From: JADLDB01 sp040752975
Lineage (GTDB): Bacteria > Myxococcota > Myxococcia > Myxococcales > Myxococcaceae
NCBI GenBank assembly: GCA_040752975.1
Contig: JBFMHF010000009.1
Location: 1 to 64,000, forward strand
Direction: 5' to 3'
DNA: 64,000 nt
The notes below the pieces were generated by a model. That model was not told the origin of the DNA, did not search any database, and saw only the letters and a list, made by a program, of their open reading frames with translations. Each line of letters begins with the position of its first letter. Position 1 is the stretch's first letter. A program made the translations under genes and the position numbers. Below are positions 36,461 to 45,499 of this stretch, one piece after another.

Positions 36461-36491
36461 GTGGAGAGAGTATGTGGATGGACGCTCCACA
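36460..36491. promoter_or_regulatory. Candidate operator of the toxin-antitoxin operon
   Basis: Three copies of one hexamer lie at exact 13-base intervals: TGTGGA at 36460-36465 and 36473-36478 on the plus strand, and its inverse TCCACA at 36486-36491. The array covers the antitoxin start and leader, the usual place for RHH autorepression. Binding is inferred from the symmetry and context. Confidence 0.5.
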
Positions 36492-36508
36492 GACAACCGG
36501 CACCCCGT

Positions 36509-37909
36509 TCAGTGGGCGGCGCCCGCCGTCTTCGGCCGGGCGTTCCACACGCGGCTCGCCAGCACCAGCCCCAGCACCGCCACGGGGATCATCGCCACCG
36601 GCCAGCTGACCCAGTTCGCCGGATCCTTCGCGAGCTCATTCTTCGGCAGGATTCGTCCGTACACGAAGGCCTGCGTCGCGGTCCCCAGGTACACGAAGCC
36701 GTCGATGATGCCCGTCGCCATGCCGGCGCCCTTCTTCCCGCCGAAGTCCGCCGACGCGGTGCCCGACAGCATGCCGTGCACGCCGATCACGCACAGGCTC
36801 ATGAAGGCCACCGCCCAGCCGATCGCCGGGCTGCCCAGCGCCACGACGGCCACCAGCGCGCCGCCCAGCATCCCCCCGTACAGCACCGACACCACCGGCC
36901 CGCGCCGGCTGCCGAAGATGTGATCCGAGATGAAGCCGGCGAACACGCCGCCGAGGATCCCCGCGATGCAGGTGGTCAGCCCCCAGTGGGAGAAGACGAA
37001 GTCGCCCATCGCGCCCACGTCCTTCGCGTACGCGCGGCCCCACTTCATCACCGCCTGTCGCAGGAACCCCGAGCAGAACTCGATGGCCACGATGATCCAG
37101 ATCACCTTCTGCGAGAACATCCGCTGGGCGATCGTCATGAGCGACGGCACCGTCGAGTCGTCGTAGCTGGCGTCGCCCGTGTCGAAGTCCTTGTGCCCCG
37201 CGTCCCCCGGCGTGTCGCGGATCAGCACGAAGTCGATCACGAAGAAGGCGCCCAGCACCGCCGCGGGGATGAAGAAGAGCGGCGGCACGGCGCCGATCGA
37301 CTTGAACAGGGCCGGTGTCCAGTCGTAGGCGAAGTAGAGCCCCAGAGAGATCAGGATCCCGAAGACGCCGCCCAGCACCCCGCGCTCCCGCGTGTGGAAC
37401 CACGGCGCGTTCACCTTGACGATCGACACCGCCCCGAAGCTCTGGAAGTACATGTTCACCGCGTTGGCGAACACCAGCATCGTGTACAGGCTCTCCTTCG
37501 ACATCCCGCCTTCCAGCGCGCTCTGGAACTGCAGCCCCATGAAGACGTTGGCCGCGGCGGACCCCAGCGCCGCGATCAGGATCGTCACGCGCCCGCCGTA
37601 CTTGTCCGTCAGCGGCCCATTGAAGAGGAACGCCACGCCGTAGACGACCGCGCCGATCGCGTCGAGATCGCCGAAGGCCTGCTTCGACAACAGCCCCAGC
37701 TTCTCCAGCTCCGGCTGCACCGCCCCCAGGTTGTACCGGCCGAAGTAGAGGAAGGCGTACGTCAGGCCCAGCGGAAACCAGTTGAAGAAGCGCCGCCGCT
37801 TGAACTCCTTCGAGTGACCCAGCTCCACCTTGGGCAGCCGCCACAGCACCACCACGATCGCCACCAGCAACAACCCCAGCGATCCGAGGCTCGAAACCCA
37901 CTCCGGCAT
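36509..37909 (-). CDS. MFS transporter, organophosphate:phosphate antiporter (GlpT/UhpT) type
   Basis: The 466-residue protein starts at ATG 37909 and has about 12 hydrophobic segments plus an extra N-terminal one (LGLLLVAIVVVLW). The signature FLYFGRYNLGAV with its conserved Arg, the motif NGPLTDKYGGR between helices 2 and 3, and DFGGKKGAGMATGIIDGFVYLG in the second half resemble GlpT/UhpT/PgtP-type transporters. Glycerol-3-phosphate or a sugar phosphate exchanged for phosphate is the expected type of substrate, but not proven. No glycerol or sugar-phosphate genes adjoin it; a MazF-type operon lies downstream on the same strand. Confidence 0.88.
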   Translation of the reverse strand: MPEWVSSLGSLGLLLVAIVVVLWRLPKVELGHSKEFKRRRFFNWFPLGLTYAFLYFGRYNLGAVQPELEKLGLLSKQAFGDLDAIGAVVYGVAFLFNGPLTDKYGGRVTILIAALGSAAANVFMGLQFQSALEGGMSKESLYTMLVFANAVNMYFQSFGAVSIVKVNAPWFHTRERGVLGGVFGILISLGLYFAYDWTPALFKSIGAVPPLFFIPAAVLGAFFVIDFVLIRDTPGDAGHKDFDTGDASYDDSTVPSLMTIAQRMFSQKVIWIIVAIEFCSGFLRQAVMKWGRAYAKDVGAMGDFVFSHWGLTTCIAGILGGVFAGFISDHIFGSRRGPVVSVLYGGMLGGALVAVVALGSPAIGWAVAFMSLCVIGVHGMLSGTASADFGGKKGAGMATGIIDGFVYLGTATQAFVYGRILPKNELAKDPANWVSWPVAMIPVAVLGLVLASRVWNARPKTAGAAH

Positions 37910-38053
37910 GTGTGTGCTCCCCTCCGGTGCGACGGTCGGGGGCGAGTCTCACAAGCCGCCCACCTCGTCAACGCGAAGCCTCGAGGTGACAACCCCGTGG
38001 AATCAGGGGTGGGGGACTCGCGTGTGACGTGGTTGTGACCTATTCTTGACGTC

Positions 38054-39676
38054 GTGGCAGAGCACCTGGAGCCCGTCGAGCTCCTCGACAGCAAGGTCGA
38101 CGTTCACGACCGCCGGCAGTTCGAGCTCAAACTCGAGTACCAGCCGAGCGGGACGGATGACGAGTCTGAGTACCTGGTCGAGACGATCCTCTTCGTGCCC
38201 GCCAGCTTGAACGTCACCCAGGACACCTGGCCGCGCGACCGCTTCTACGCCGATCTCCACAACTACGTGCGGCTCAAGACGCCGGTGCTGTCCTTCGACG
38301 AGCTGCTCACCGGGCGGCACTCCCCGCTGGTGCAGCTCGAGGATCGCAAGGTGCTGGGGTTGATGGGCACCGAGGCCGAGCTGGTGTGGGACGCGAAGAT
38401 GCTGGCGTGCACCTTCCGGGGGGCGCTGCGCCGCTTCGCCCGGGGCGTGAAGAAGGAGTGCTCGTCGCTCCTCGCGGGGAAAGACGGCGCGTGCTCGCCG
38501 GCGAAGTCCCCCGACCACCTGCACGCCGTGACGCGTGCGTCGATCCACGCCACCCAGGAAGTGCTGCGCCGCTACCGCAGCACGTCCGCGCTGCTCGCCG
38601 AGCGCTACGCCCTGTCCGAGAAGACGCGCACCGCGCTCCGGCTGGTCGACGAGTACCTGTCCCTCCAGGTCGAGCAGTACTTCCGCCGCGTCGTGGTCCA
38701 CATGGAGTCGATGCCGAAGGAAGGCGACTCGGTCGAGCTGCGCCGCGAATTGATGGACGTGGTGCTGAGCGACGAGAGCTACCGCAAGCTGCACAAGCTC
38801 CCCTCGGTGCTGGCGCCCGGCACCGACAACGAGGAGTACTCGCACCGCATCAGCTTCCTGAAGAAGTTCTGCCAGAACATCCTCTTCCTCAAGGTGCACC
38901 GCAGCTCGCCGCGCAAGAAGTGGGAAGAGGTGCTCTTCTCGCTCGCCGCCGGCGGCGCCATGGCGTTTGCGCTCGGCGTCGGCCTCTTCGCCCAGTCGCG
39001 CTACCCGCAGGCGTCCTTCAACTTCTTCGTGATCGCCGTCCTGGGCTACATGCTCAAGGATCGGATCAAGGAGGGCCTGCGCCGCTTTTTCGCCGAGCAC
39101 GCAGGCCGCTTCCTCTACGAGCGCACCACCCGGATCATCGACCCCGTCACCCAGGACGAGGTGGGCGTCTGCCACGAGAAGGTCGACTATGGCCCCGCGG
39201 TCTCCGTGCCCGAAGACGTACGGCGCCTTCGCCACCAGGACGACCTGCTCACCGCCGCCCAGGGCGAGCTGGGCGAGAGCGTGATCCGCTACCGGAAGAA
39301 GATCGTGCTGGACTCCGACATGCTGCCGAAGCTGGCCGACGGCATCGTCTCGGGCATCACCGACATCATCCGCGTCAACGTCGACACGCTGCTTCACGAC
39401 ATGGACGATCCCGAGTTCGAGCTCGAGTACGTCGATCTCGACGACTTCTCGGTGGAGAAGGTGCGCCTCGCCAAGAGCTACCGCGTCGACGTCGCCTTCC
39501 GCTGCTCGCTCGACGATGGCGCCCACAAGCGCACCACCGTCCGCGTCGTCCGCCTGGTCCTCGATCGCAACGGCATCAAGCGCATGACGGATCTCGTCCC
39601 CGAGACCGTCGTCGCGCAGAAGTCGAAGCTCCCGGCTGCTGCTGCCGCCGCCGTCGCCGCCGCCCTGACGCGCTGA
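38054..39676 (+). CDS. Hypothetical protein with two central membrane helices
   Basis: The 540-residue protein begins at GTG 38054. The N-terminal ~290 residues are soluble and charged, starting with a beta-rich stretch (FELKLEYQPSG, then EYLVETILFVPASLNV). Two hydrophobic helices follow at ~295-312 (AAGGAMAFALGVGLFA) and ~322-336 (NFFVIAVLGYML), the second ending in KDRIKEGLRRFF. The C-terminal ~190 residues are again soluble and end in an Ala-rich tail. No catalytic motif is seen. It is probably an inner-membrane protein with two cytoplasmic domains. It precedes the HAD phosphatase gene by 66 bases on the same strand. Confidence 0.82.
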   Translation: MAEHLEPVELLDSKVDVHDRRQFELKLEYQPSGTDDESEYLVETILFVPASLNVTQDTWPRDRFYADLHNYVRLKTPVLSFDELLTGRHSPLVQLEDRKVLGLMGTEAELVWDAKMLACTFRGALRRFARGVKKECSSLLAGKDGACSPAKSPDHLHAVTRASIHATQEVLRRYRSTSALLAERYALSEKTRTALRLVDEYLSLQVEQYFRRVVVHMESMPKEGDSVELRRELMDVVLSDESYRKLHKLPSVLAPGTDNEEYSHRISFLKKFCQNILFLKVHRSSPRKKWEEVLFSLAAGGAMAFALGVGLFAQSRYPQASFNFFVIAVLGYMLKDRIKEGLRRFFAEHAGRFLYERTTRIIDPVTQDEVGVCHEKVDYGPAVSVPEDVRRLRHQDDLLTAAQGELGESVIRYRKKIVLDSDMLPKLADGIVSGITDIIRVNVDTLLHDMDDPEFELEYVDLDDFSVEKVRLAKSYRVDVAFRCSLDDGAHKRTTVRVVRLVLDRNGIKRMTDLVPETVVAQKSKLPAAAAAAVAAALTR

Positions 39677-39742
39677 GTCACCAGCCGCGAAGACAGGCAG
39701 CTTCCGCTTCGGTGTGGTTCTGGTACACGCGCGCCGCCTTCC

Positions 39743-40474
39743 ATGACCGAGTTCGCGCACCGCATCGCCGTCGACTGGCACAAGACCCTGGATCAGGTGC
39801 TCGAGCGCGCCCGCGCGGCGGGGCCGAAGGGCCTCGTCATCTTCGATCTCGACTCCACCGTCTTCGACAACCGGCCGCGGCAGGCGCGCATCGTCCGAGA
39901 GTACGGGCGCGAGAGGCGCCTGAAGGCCCTCGAGGCGTGCCAGCCCTTCCACTTCACCAGCGGGTGGGATCTCACCGGCGCGCTCGTCGCCCTCGGCCTG
40001 TCGCCCGAGGAGGCGAAGGGCCACCACAAGGACTTGAAGCGCTTCTGGGGCGCGCGCTTCTTCACCTCCGAGTACTGCCGGGACGACATCGAGATCGTCG
40101 GGGCGCCGCGCTACCTCCACGAGGTGCTGAAGACGAAAGCGCGGATCCTCTACGTCACCGGCCGCCACGAGGGCATGCGCGAGGGCACCGTGGCCTCGAT
40201 GGTGAAGTGCCGCATGGTGCTGCCGGGCGAGGGCGCGCAGCTCCTCATGAAGCCCAAAGAGGTGCAGGACGACGACGCCTTCAAGCGCACCGCCCACGCC
40301 CTGCTGGCCGAGTTGGGCGCCGTGCTGGCCGCCTTCGACAACGAGCCCATGCACGTCAACGACTACGCGGAGCGTTTCACCGATGCGCTCGCCGTCCACC
40401 TCGCCACCGATCACTCCGGGCGGCCGGTGAAGCTCAAGGACTCGGTCGTGTCCGTGCCCCACTTCGCGTACTAA
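39743..40474 (+). CDS. HAD-superfamily phosphatase
   Basis: The 243-residue protein starts at ATG 39743. HAD motif I is FDLDSTVFDN with nucleophile Asp35 and general acid Asp37. Motif II is LYVTGR, a Lys in LLMKPKE could be motif III, and motif IV is AFDNEPMHVNDY. The cap insertion between I and II is helical, as in class I enzymes. The substrate is not evident. It directly precedes the pyruvate dehydrogenase genes, with 47 bases between its stop and the E1 alpha ATG, but a functional link is not required. Confidence 0.88.
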   Translation: MTEFAHRIAVDWHKTLDQVLERARAAGPKGLVIFDLDSTVFDNRPRQARIVREYGRERRLKALEACQPFHFTSGWDLTGALVALGLSPEEAKGHHKDLKRFWGARFFTSEYCRDDIEIVGAPRYLHEVLKTKARILYVTGRHEGMREGTVASMVKCRMVLPGEGAQLLMKPKEVQDDDAFKRTAHALLAELGAVLAAFDNEPMHVNDYAERFTDALAVHLATDHSGRPVKLKDSVVSVPHFAY

Positions 40475-40521
40475 CGGACTTGAAAATCGCCTCGCGAGGC
40501 GTGACACCACTGCTCCCCGCC

Positions 40522-41625
40522 ATGCACCCACCCGACCTGCTGCTCACGATGTACCGGAAAATGGTCCTCGCCCGCCGCTTCGAGGAGAAGGCCGGCCAGG
40601 CGTACGGCCAGAAGAAGATCCAGGGCTTCTGCCACCTCTACATCGGCCAGGAAGCCGTGGCCGTGGGCGTGAACGAGGCCTTGAGGCCGAGCGACTGGGT
40701 GATGACCGGCTACCGCGATCACGTGCACCCGCTCATCCGCGGGGCCGACGCGGGCATGCTGATGGCCGAGCTCTTCGGCCGCGACGGCGGGTACTCGAAG
40801 GGGAAGGGCGGCTCGATGCACTTCTTCGACATCGAGCACGGCTTCTACGGGGGCTACGGCATCGTCGGCGGGCAGATCCCGCTGGCCGCGGGCATGGCCT
40901 TCGCGTCGAAGTACCGCAACGACGACCGCGTGACGGTGTGCAGTTTCGGCGACGCGGCCGCCAACCAGGGCGCGATGCACGAGACCTTCAACATGGCGGC
41001 CAAGTGGAAGCTGCCGGTCCTCTACATCGTGGAGAACAACAAGTACGGCATGGGCACCGACATCAGCCGCGTGTCCGCCGAACCCGACATTCACAAGCGG
41101 GCCAACGCCTGGCGCATGCGCGGCGAGGGCGTCGACGGCATGGACGTGCTCAAGGTGTACGACACGGCGAAGGCCCTCATCGAGTGGATCCGGGCGGGCA
41201 ACGGCCCCGTGCTGCTCGAGGCGTACACGTACCGCTTTCGCGGCCACTCGATGTCCGACGCGGCCACCTACCGCACCAAGGACGAGGTGGAGCAGGAGAA
41301 GCAGCGCGATCCGATCACCACGCTGCGCAACCACATCCTCAAGCACAAGGTGGCCACCGAGGCGCAGCTGGACGCGATCGACGAGGCGGAGAAGGTGATC
41401 GTCGAGAACGCGCTCGCCTTCGCTGACGCCTCGCCGGAACCTCCGCTCGAGGACGTGTACACGCACCACCTCGTGGAGGACGGCGAAGACGACGTGAAGC
41501 CGCGCGCGCGCGTGCTGGGCGCCACCGACGTGAAGTGGCCCGTCTTCCCCGAGAAGTTCGACGTCACCTGGGAGCTCGAGCCCCGCCACGAGCCCGCCCC
41601 GCAGCAGAAGAAGGGAGCGGCGTAG
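40522..41625 (+). CDS. pdhA: Pyruvate dehydrogenase E1 component, alpha subunit
   Basis: The 367-residue protein is the thiamine-diphosphate-binding E1 alpha subunit. Landmarks are KIQGFCHLYIGQEAVAVG, YRDHVHPL, GKGGSMHFFD, the TPP/Mg motif GDAAANQGAMHETFN ending in ENNKYGMGT, and the loop YRFRGHSMSDAATYRT. The TPP motif has GDA rather than the commoner GDG. ATG 40522 lacks an obvious ribosome-binding site; GTG 40501 (in frame, preceded very closely by GAGG) and TTG 40480 are alternative starts. With E1 beta it decarboxylates pyruvate and passes the acetyl group to lipoyl-E2. It is the first gene of the operon pdhA-pdhB-pdhC, with four bases before pdhB. Confidence 0.95.
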   Translation: MHPPDLLLTMYRKMVLARRFEEKAGQAYGQKKIQGFCHLYIGQEAVAVGVNEALRPSDWVMTGYRDHVHPLIRGADAGMLMAELFGRDGGYSKGKGGSMHFFDIEHGFYGGYGIVGGQIPLAAGMAFASKYRNDDRVTVCSFGDAAANQGAMHETFNMAAKWKLPVLYIVENNKYGMGTDISRVSAEPDIHKRANAWRMRGEGVDGMDVLKVYDTAKALIEWIRAGNGPVLLEAYTYRFRGHSMSDAATYRTKDEVEQEKQRDPITTLRNHILKHKVATEAQLDAIDEAEKVIVENALAFADASPEPPLEDVYTHHLVEDGEDDVKPRARVLGATDVKWPVFPEKFDVTWELEPRHEPAPQQKKGAA

Positions 41626-41629
41626 CGCC

Positions 41630-42610
41630 ATGGCCGAGATCGCCTACCGTGAAGCGCTCAACCAGGCCCTCTCCGAAGAGATGACGCGCGATCCCCGCGT
41701 CTTCCTGATGGGTGAAGAGGTCGCCCGCTACAACGGCGCGTACAAGGTGTCGCAGGGGCTGCTCGATCGCTTCGGTAGCGCGCGGGTGGTGGACGCCCCC
41801 ATCTCCGAGCTGGGCTTCGCCGGCATCGGGGTGGGCGCGGCGATGGTGGGCCTGCGTCCCGTCATCGAGATGATGACCTGGAACTTCGCGATCCTCGCGA
41901 TGGATCAGATCGTCAACAACGCGGCCAAGCTGCGCCATATGTCCGGCGGGCAGTTGAGGTGCCCGATCGTCTTCCGTGGCCCGGGCGGCGCCGGCGGCCG
42001 GCTGTCCTCGCAGCACTCGCAGGCGCTGGAAGCCAACTACGTGCACTTCCCGGGTCTCAAGGTGGTCGCGCCGGGCACGCCCGCCGACGCGAAGGGGCTG
42101 CTCAAGTCCGCCATCCGCGACGAAAACCCGGTGATCTTCATCGAGGCCGAGCTCCTGTACGGCACGCGCGGCGAGGTGCCGGAAGGCGAGCACGTCGTGC
42201 CCATCGGCCTCGCCGACGTGAAGCGCGCCGGCAGCGACGTGACGATCATCACCTGGTCGCGCATGCTGACCGCCTGCGTGCTCCCCGCCGCCGAGGCCCT
42301 CGCCGCGCAGGGGATCAACGCCGAGGTGATCGACCTGCGCAGCCTGCGGCCCTTCGACCAGGACGCGATCGCCCACTCGGTGAAGAAGACCAACCGGGTG
42401 GTGATCGTCGAGGAGGGCTGGGGCTTCGCCGGGGTGGGCGCGCACCTGGCCGACTTCATCCAGCGCGAGCTGTTCGACGAGCTCGACGCGCCGGTGCTGC
42501 GCGTGCATGGCCTCGACGTGAACATGGCGTACGCGGCCAACCTCGAGCGCGCCATCCAGCCTTCCGTCGAGCGCGTCACCCAGGCCGTGCAGCAGGTGCT
42601 CTACCGCTGA
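41630..42610 (+). CDS. pdhB: Pyruvate dehydrogenase E1 component, beta subunit
   Basis: The 326-residue protein starts at ATG 41630. It contains the E1 beta landmarks: ALNQALSEEMTRDPRVFLMG at the N-terminus, GEEVARYNGAYKVSQGL, PISELGFAGIGVGAAM, the EMMTWNFAILAMDQIVNNAA helix, and the C-terminal transketolase domain with RSLRPFDQDAI and VEEGWGFAG. It forms the alpha2beta2 E1 heterotetramer with the upstream product. Length and spacing are as expected for the Gram-positive/mitochondrial-type complex rather than the single-chain AceE type of enterobacteria. Confidence 0.97.
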   Translation: MAEIAYREALNQALSEEMTRDPRVFLMGEEVARYNGAYKVSQGLLDRFGSARVVDAPISELGFAGIGVGAAMVGLRPVIEMMTWNFAILAMDQIVNNAAKLRHMSGGQLRCPIVFRGPGGAGGRLSSQHSQALEANYVHFPGLKVVAPGTPADAKGLLKSAIRDENPVIFIEAELLYGTRGEVPEGEHVVPIGLADVKRAGSDVTIITWSRMLTACVLPAAEALAAQGINAEVIDLRSLRPFDQDAIAHSVKKTNRVVIVEEGWGFAGVGAHLADFIQRELFDELDAPVLRVHGLDVNMAYAANLERAIQPSVERVTQAVQQVLYR

Positions 42611-42636
42611 CCAACTCCCAGGGATCGACCAAGACC

Positions 42637-43914
42637 ATGGCCATCGCCGTCCAGTTGCCCGCGCTGTCTCCCACGATGACCGAGGGGAAGATCACCCGCT
42701 GGCTGAAGAAGGAAGGGGACAAGATCTCCAGCGGCACCGCCATCGCCGAGTGCGAGACGGACAAGTCCAACCTGGAGATCGAGGCGTACGACGACGGCAC
42801 GCTGCTCAGGATCCTCGTGCCCGAAGGGAAGGCCGCGCCGGTCGGCTCCACCATCGCGTGGATCGGCAAGCCTGGTGAGGCGATCCCCGACGCGCCGCCC
42901 GTGGCCAGGCCCGCCGCCTCCGCCGCTCCGGCCCCAGCCGCTGCAGCTCCGCCCGCTGCAGGCCCAGCCGCTGCGGCCGTGCCTCCGAAGGCCGCTCCTC
43001 CTCCGCCTCCGGCCGCCAGGCCAGCGCCGCCCGCCGCACCGACGGGGAACGGGCGAGTCCGCGCCTCACCGCTCGCGAAGAAGATCGCCGCCAGCCAGGG
43101 CCTCGATCTCTCCACCGTCCAGGGCAGCGGCCCGGCCGGGCGGATCATCAAGAAGGACGTGGAGGACGCGCTCACCCGCGGCCCCGCGGCTGGCACGAAG
43201 GCGCCTTCGATTCCCCGCAGCGCGCCGGGTGTGCGCGTGCCGCCGCAGAGCCTGCCCGTCACCCAGATGCGCAAGGTGATCGCCCAGCGCCTCACCGAGG
43301 TGAAGCCGGGCGTCCCGCACTTCTACCTGAACGTCGACGTGGAGATGGATCAGGCGCTGAAACTCCGCGACGAGGCGAAGGCGCAGGAGCTGAAGGTGTC
43401 CGTCAACGACATCGTGGTGAAGGCCACGGCGGTGGCGGTGCGCCGCTTCCCGCGCATCAACCAGGTCTTCGCCGGCGACGTGATCCAGCAGCTCACCAAC
43501 GTGGACGTCGGCGTGGCGGTGGCCATCGACGACGGCCTCATCACCCCCATCGTGCGCGACGCCGATCAGAAGGGTCTCGCGGAGATCGGCGCCGAGGTGC
43601 GGGAGCTGGCCGAGCGCGCGAAGAGCAAGCGCCTCAAGCCCGAGGAGTACTCCGGCGGCTCCATCACCGTGTCCAACCTCGGCATGTTCGGCATCGACAG
43701 CTTCATCGCGGTGCTCAACCCCCCGCAGGCGGCGATCCTCGCGGTGGGGAAGGTGGAGCCGAAGGTGGTGGTGCGCGACGGACAGATGGTGATCCGCCAG
43801 ATGATGTCGATCACCCTCTCCGGCGATCACCGGGTCATCGACGGGGCGGTGGGCGCGCAGTACCTGCAGGAGCTCAAGGGCCTGCTCGAGCACCCGCTGC
43901 GGCTGGTGTTGTGA
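42637..43914 (+). CDS. pdhC: Dihydrolipoamide acetyltransferase (E2) of pyruvate dehydrogenase
   Basis: The 425-residue protein starts at ATG 42637. Residues 1-~80 are a single lipoyl domain with the lipoylated lysine Lys43 in ECETDKSNLEIE. An Ala/Pro-rich swinging linker (~85-145) leads to the peripheral-subunit-binding domain (VRASPLAKKIAASQGLDL). The catalytic domain runs from ~195 to the end, with TQMRKVIAQRL and the active-site motif DHRVIDGAVGAQYL. It transfers acetyl from lipoate to CoA. The E3 (dihydrolipoamide dehydrogenase) gene is not adjacent, so E3 must be encoded elsewhere. Confidence 0.97.
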   Translation: MAIAVQLPALSPTMTEGKITRWLKKEGDKISSGTAIAECETDKSNLEIEAYDDGTLLRILVPEGKAAPVGSTIAWIGKPGEAIPDAPPVARPAASAAPAPAAAAPPAAGPAAAAVPPKAAPPPPPAARPAPPAAPTGNGRVRASPLAKKIAASQGLDLSTVQGSGPAGRIIKKDVEDALTRGPAAGTKAPSIPRSAPGVRVPPQSLPVTQMRKVIAQRLTEVKPGVPHFYLNVDVEMDQALKLRDEAKAQELKVSVNDIVVKATAVAVRRFPRINQVFAGDVIQQLTNVDVGVAVAIDDGLITPIVRDADQKGLAEIGAEVRELAERAKSKRLKPEEYSGGSITVSNLGMFGIDSFIAVLNPPQAAILAVGKVEPKVVVRDGQMVIRQMMSITLSGDHRVIDGAVGAQYLQELKGLLEHPLRLVL

Positions 43915-43915
43915 C

Positions 43916-44872
43916 GTGAAGCGCCTCCTCGTCGCGTCGGCGGTGCTGCTCGTCGGCTGCAAGGCGACCGAGGTGACGAGCCCGGGCGCGGCGGGCTTTC
44001 GCGACGTGGCGGTGGTGACGCCCACCGGCCCCATCGACTCTCTGTTCGCCGTGTGCTGGCCACTCAACGCGCTGGCCGAGCAGCGGGTGACGCTCCTCTT
44101 CGTCGAGACGGGCGACGTGATGTTCGCCACCGAGGGCGGCGCGTCCAACTCCTCGGCGCGGTGCCTGCGGGAGATCGCCTCGACCTGGCCGTGGAAGGAG
44201 CGGCCGAAGGCCCCCGTCACGGTGGGGCCTCCGACGCAGCCCATCGACGGGTGGGGCGCGTTGGCGTGGGTGCGGCTGCTCTCGCCCTCGCGGTACGGGC
44301 CTGAGCGCGGCCTCGTCGATCCCGGGCCGCTGGTGCGCGCCTGCATCGATCGCGGAGGAGGACCGGGCCCGTCGCTGCGCTTCACCGTGGAAGGCGCGAT
44401 GGTGAAGCCGGGCTTCGCGGCGACGGAGGCAGGCCGCTGCGTGGAGGCGGTGTTGGGCAGCACGGCGTGGCCGTCGTCGCGCGACGTCTTCTTCGAGTTC
44501 TCCTCGCTGAAGAACGCGCCAGACGCCGCCGGGGACGTCGGCTGGTACTTCGCGCCGGCTGGCAGCGTCGGGGTGATGCTGGACCCCCAGGCCGTGCGCG
44601 AGACGATCCGGGAAGCGGGGCCGAAGGTGAGCGCCTGCTGGAACGCGGCCCTGGCACGCCGGGCGGGCCTCGGCGGCGGGCGCAGCTTCCGCTTCCAGAC
44701 GGACGACACCGGGAAGGTGACGCACGCGTGGGTGCAGGGGAACCTGGCCGAGGGGCCCGCCGCTGCCGACTACCTGCTCGATCGCTGCCTCGCGGAGGTC
44801 CTCAAGTCGTTGCGCTTCCCCGGGCTCGCGGGCGAGGGCATGTACACCTGGGTCTTCGCGACCCGCGGTTGA
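43916..44872 (+). CDS. Lipoprotein with AgmX/PglI-type C-terminal domain
   Basis: The 318-residue protein starts at GTG 43916, two bases after the E2 stop, so it belongs to the same operon. The leader LLVASAVLLVGC is a clear lipoprotein signal. Residues ~40-215 are unclassified. Residues ~225-318 (VRETIREAGPKVSACWNAAL, then FRFQTDDTGKVTHAWV and LAEVLKSLRFP) match the AgmX/PglI C-terminal domain, a TonB-like domain found many times over in myxobacteria, including gliding-motility proteins. Why such a protein rides at the end of the pyruvate dehydrogenase operon is not clear. Confidence 0.85.
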   Translation: MKRLLVASAVLLVGCKATEVTSPGAAGFRDVAVVTPTGPIDSLFAVCWPLNALAEQRVTLLFVETGDVMFATEGGASNSSARCLREIASTWPWKERPKAPVTVGPPTQPIDGWGALAWVRLLSPSRYGPERGLVDPGPLVRACIDRGGGPGPSLRFTVEGAMVKPGFAATEAGRCVEAVLGSTAWPSSRDVFFEFSSLKNAPDAAGDVGWYFAPAGSVGVMLDPQAVRETIREAGPKVSACWNAALARRAGLGGGRSFRFQTDDTGKVTHAWVQGNLAEGPAAADYLLDRCLAEVLKSLRFPGLAGEGMYTWVFATRG

Positions 44873-44892
44873 AGCGCAGCTCGGGGCGCGGG

Positions 44893-45495
44893 TCAGGGGG
44901 AGGGGATGTCCCTGATGAGCGCCACCCCGCGCGACGACACCACCGCGTCGACGCGGACATCCCAGGGCGCCTCCGGGAGCCACTCCACGACACCGCACGC
45001 GAAGGTGACGCCGACGGCCCACGCGTCCGTCCTCCTCAGCGCGAGGGTCGCGTCGTAGTAGCCGCCGCCTCGTCCCAGCCGTGCGCCGGCCTTCGTGAAG
45101 CCGACGCCGGGCACCACGAAGCAGTCGATGTCCGCGAGCGCGATCTCCGCCGCCTGGGGCGCCGGCTGCAGGAGCCCGAGCGGTCCGGAAACGAAGTCCG
45201 CGCTCGTCTCCACCACGTGGAACCGCAGCACCTTCTCGCCTTTCACCACGCGCGGGTAGACGCACCGCACGCTGCGGGCCCGCGCGGCTTCGAAGATCGG
45301 GCGCGTCGGCACCTCGAAGGCCTGCGCGTCGTACAAGGCCAGGGTGCGTGCGGCCTGGAAAAAACCGAGGGCGGCGAGGCGCCTGTGCACCTCGCCGCCC
45401 TCCTGGGCGACCTCGGCCGCCGTGAGCGCGCGCCGTCGGCTCTCCAACTCCCGCCGCAGCGCCGCCTTGTCGCGGCCCTCAAAAGAGTTCCCCAC
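44893..45495 (-). CDS. 5-formyltetrahydrofolate cyclo-ligase
   Basis: The 200-residue enzyme starts at GTG 45495, with no clear ribosome-binding site. It matches the MTHFS/YgfA family: N-terminal DKAALRRELESRRRAL, central CYPRVVKGEKVLRF, and the ATP-binding/catalytic region PGVGFTKAGARLGRGGGYYD. It converts 5-formyl-THF and ATP to 5,10-methenyl-THF. The gene begins five bases after the proposed 6S RNA on the same strand, the linkage known for ssrS-ygfA in enterobacteria. It converges with the AgmX-type lipoprotein gene. Confidence 0.94.
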   Translation of the reverse strand: MGNSFEGRDKAALRRELESRRRALTAAEVAQEGGEVHRRLAALGFFQAARTLALYDAQAFEVPTRPIFEAARARSVRCVYPRVVKGEKVLRFHVVETSADFVSGPLGLLQPAPQAAEIALADIDCFVVPGVGFTKAGARLGRGGGYYDATLALRRTDAWAVGVTFACGVVEWLPEAPWDVRVDAVVSSRGVALIRDIPSP

Positions 45496-45499
45496 GATT

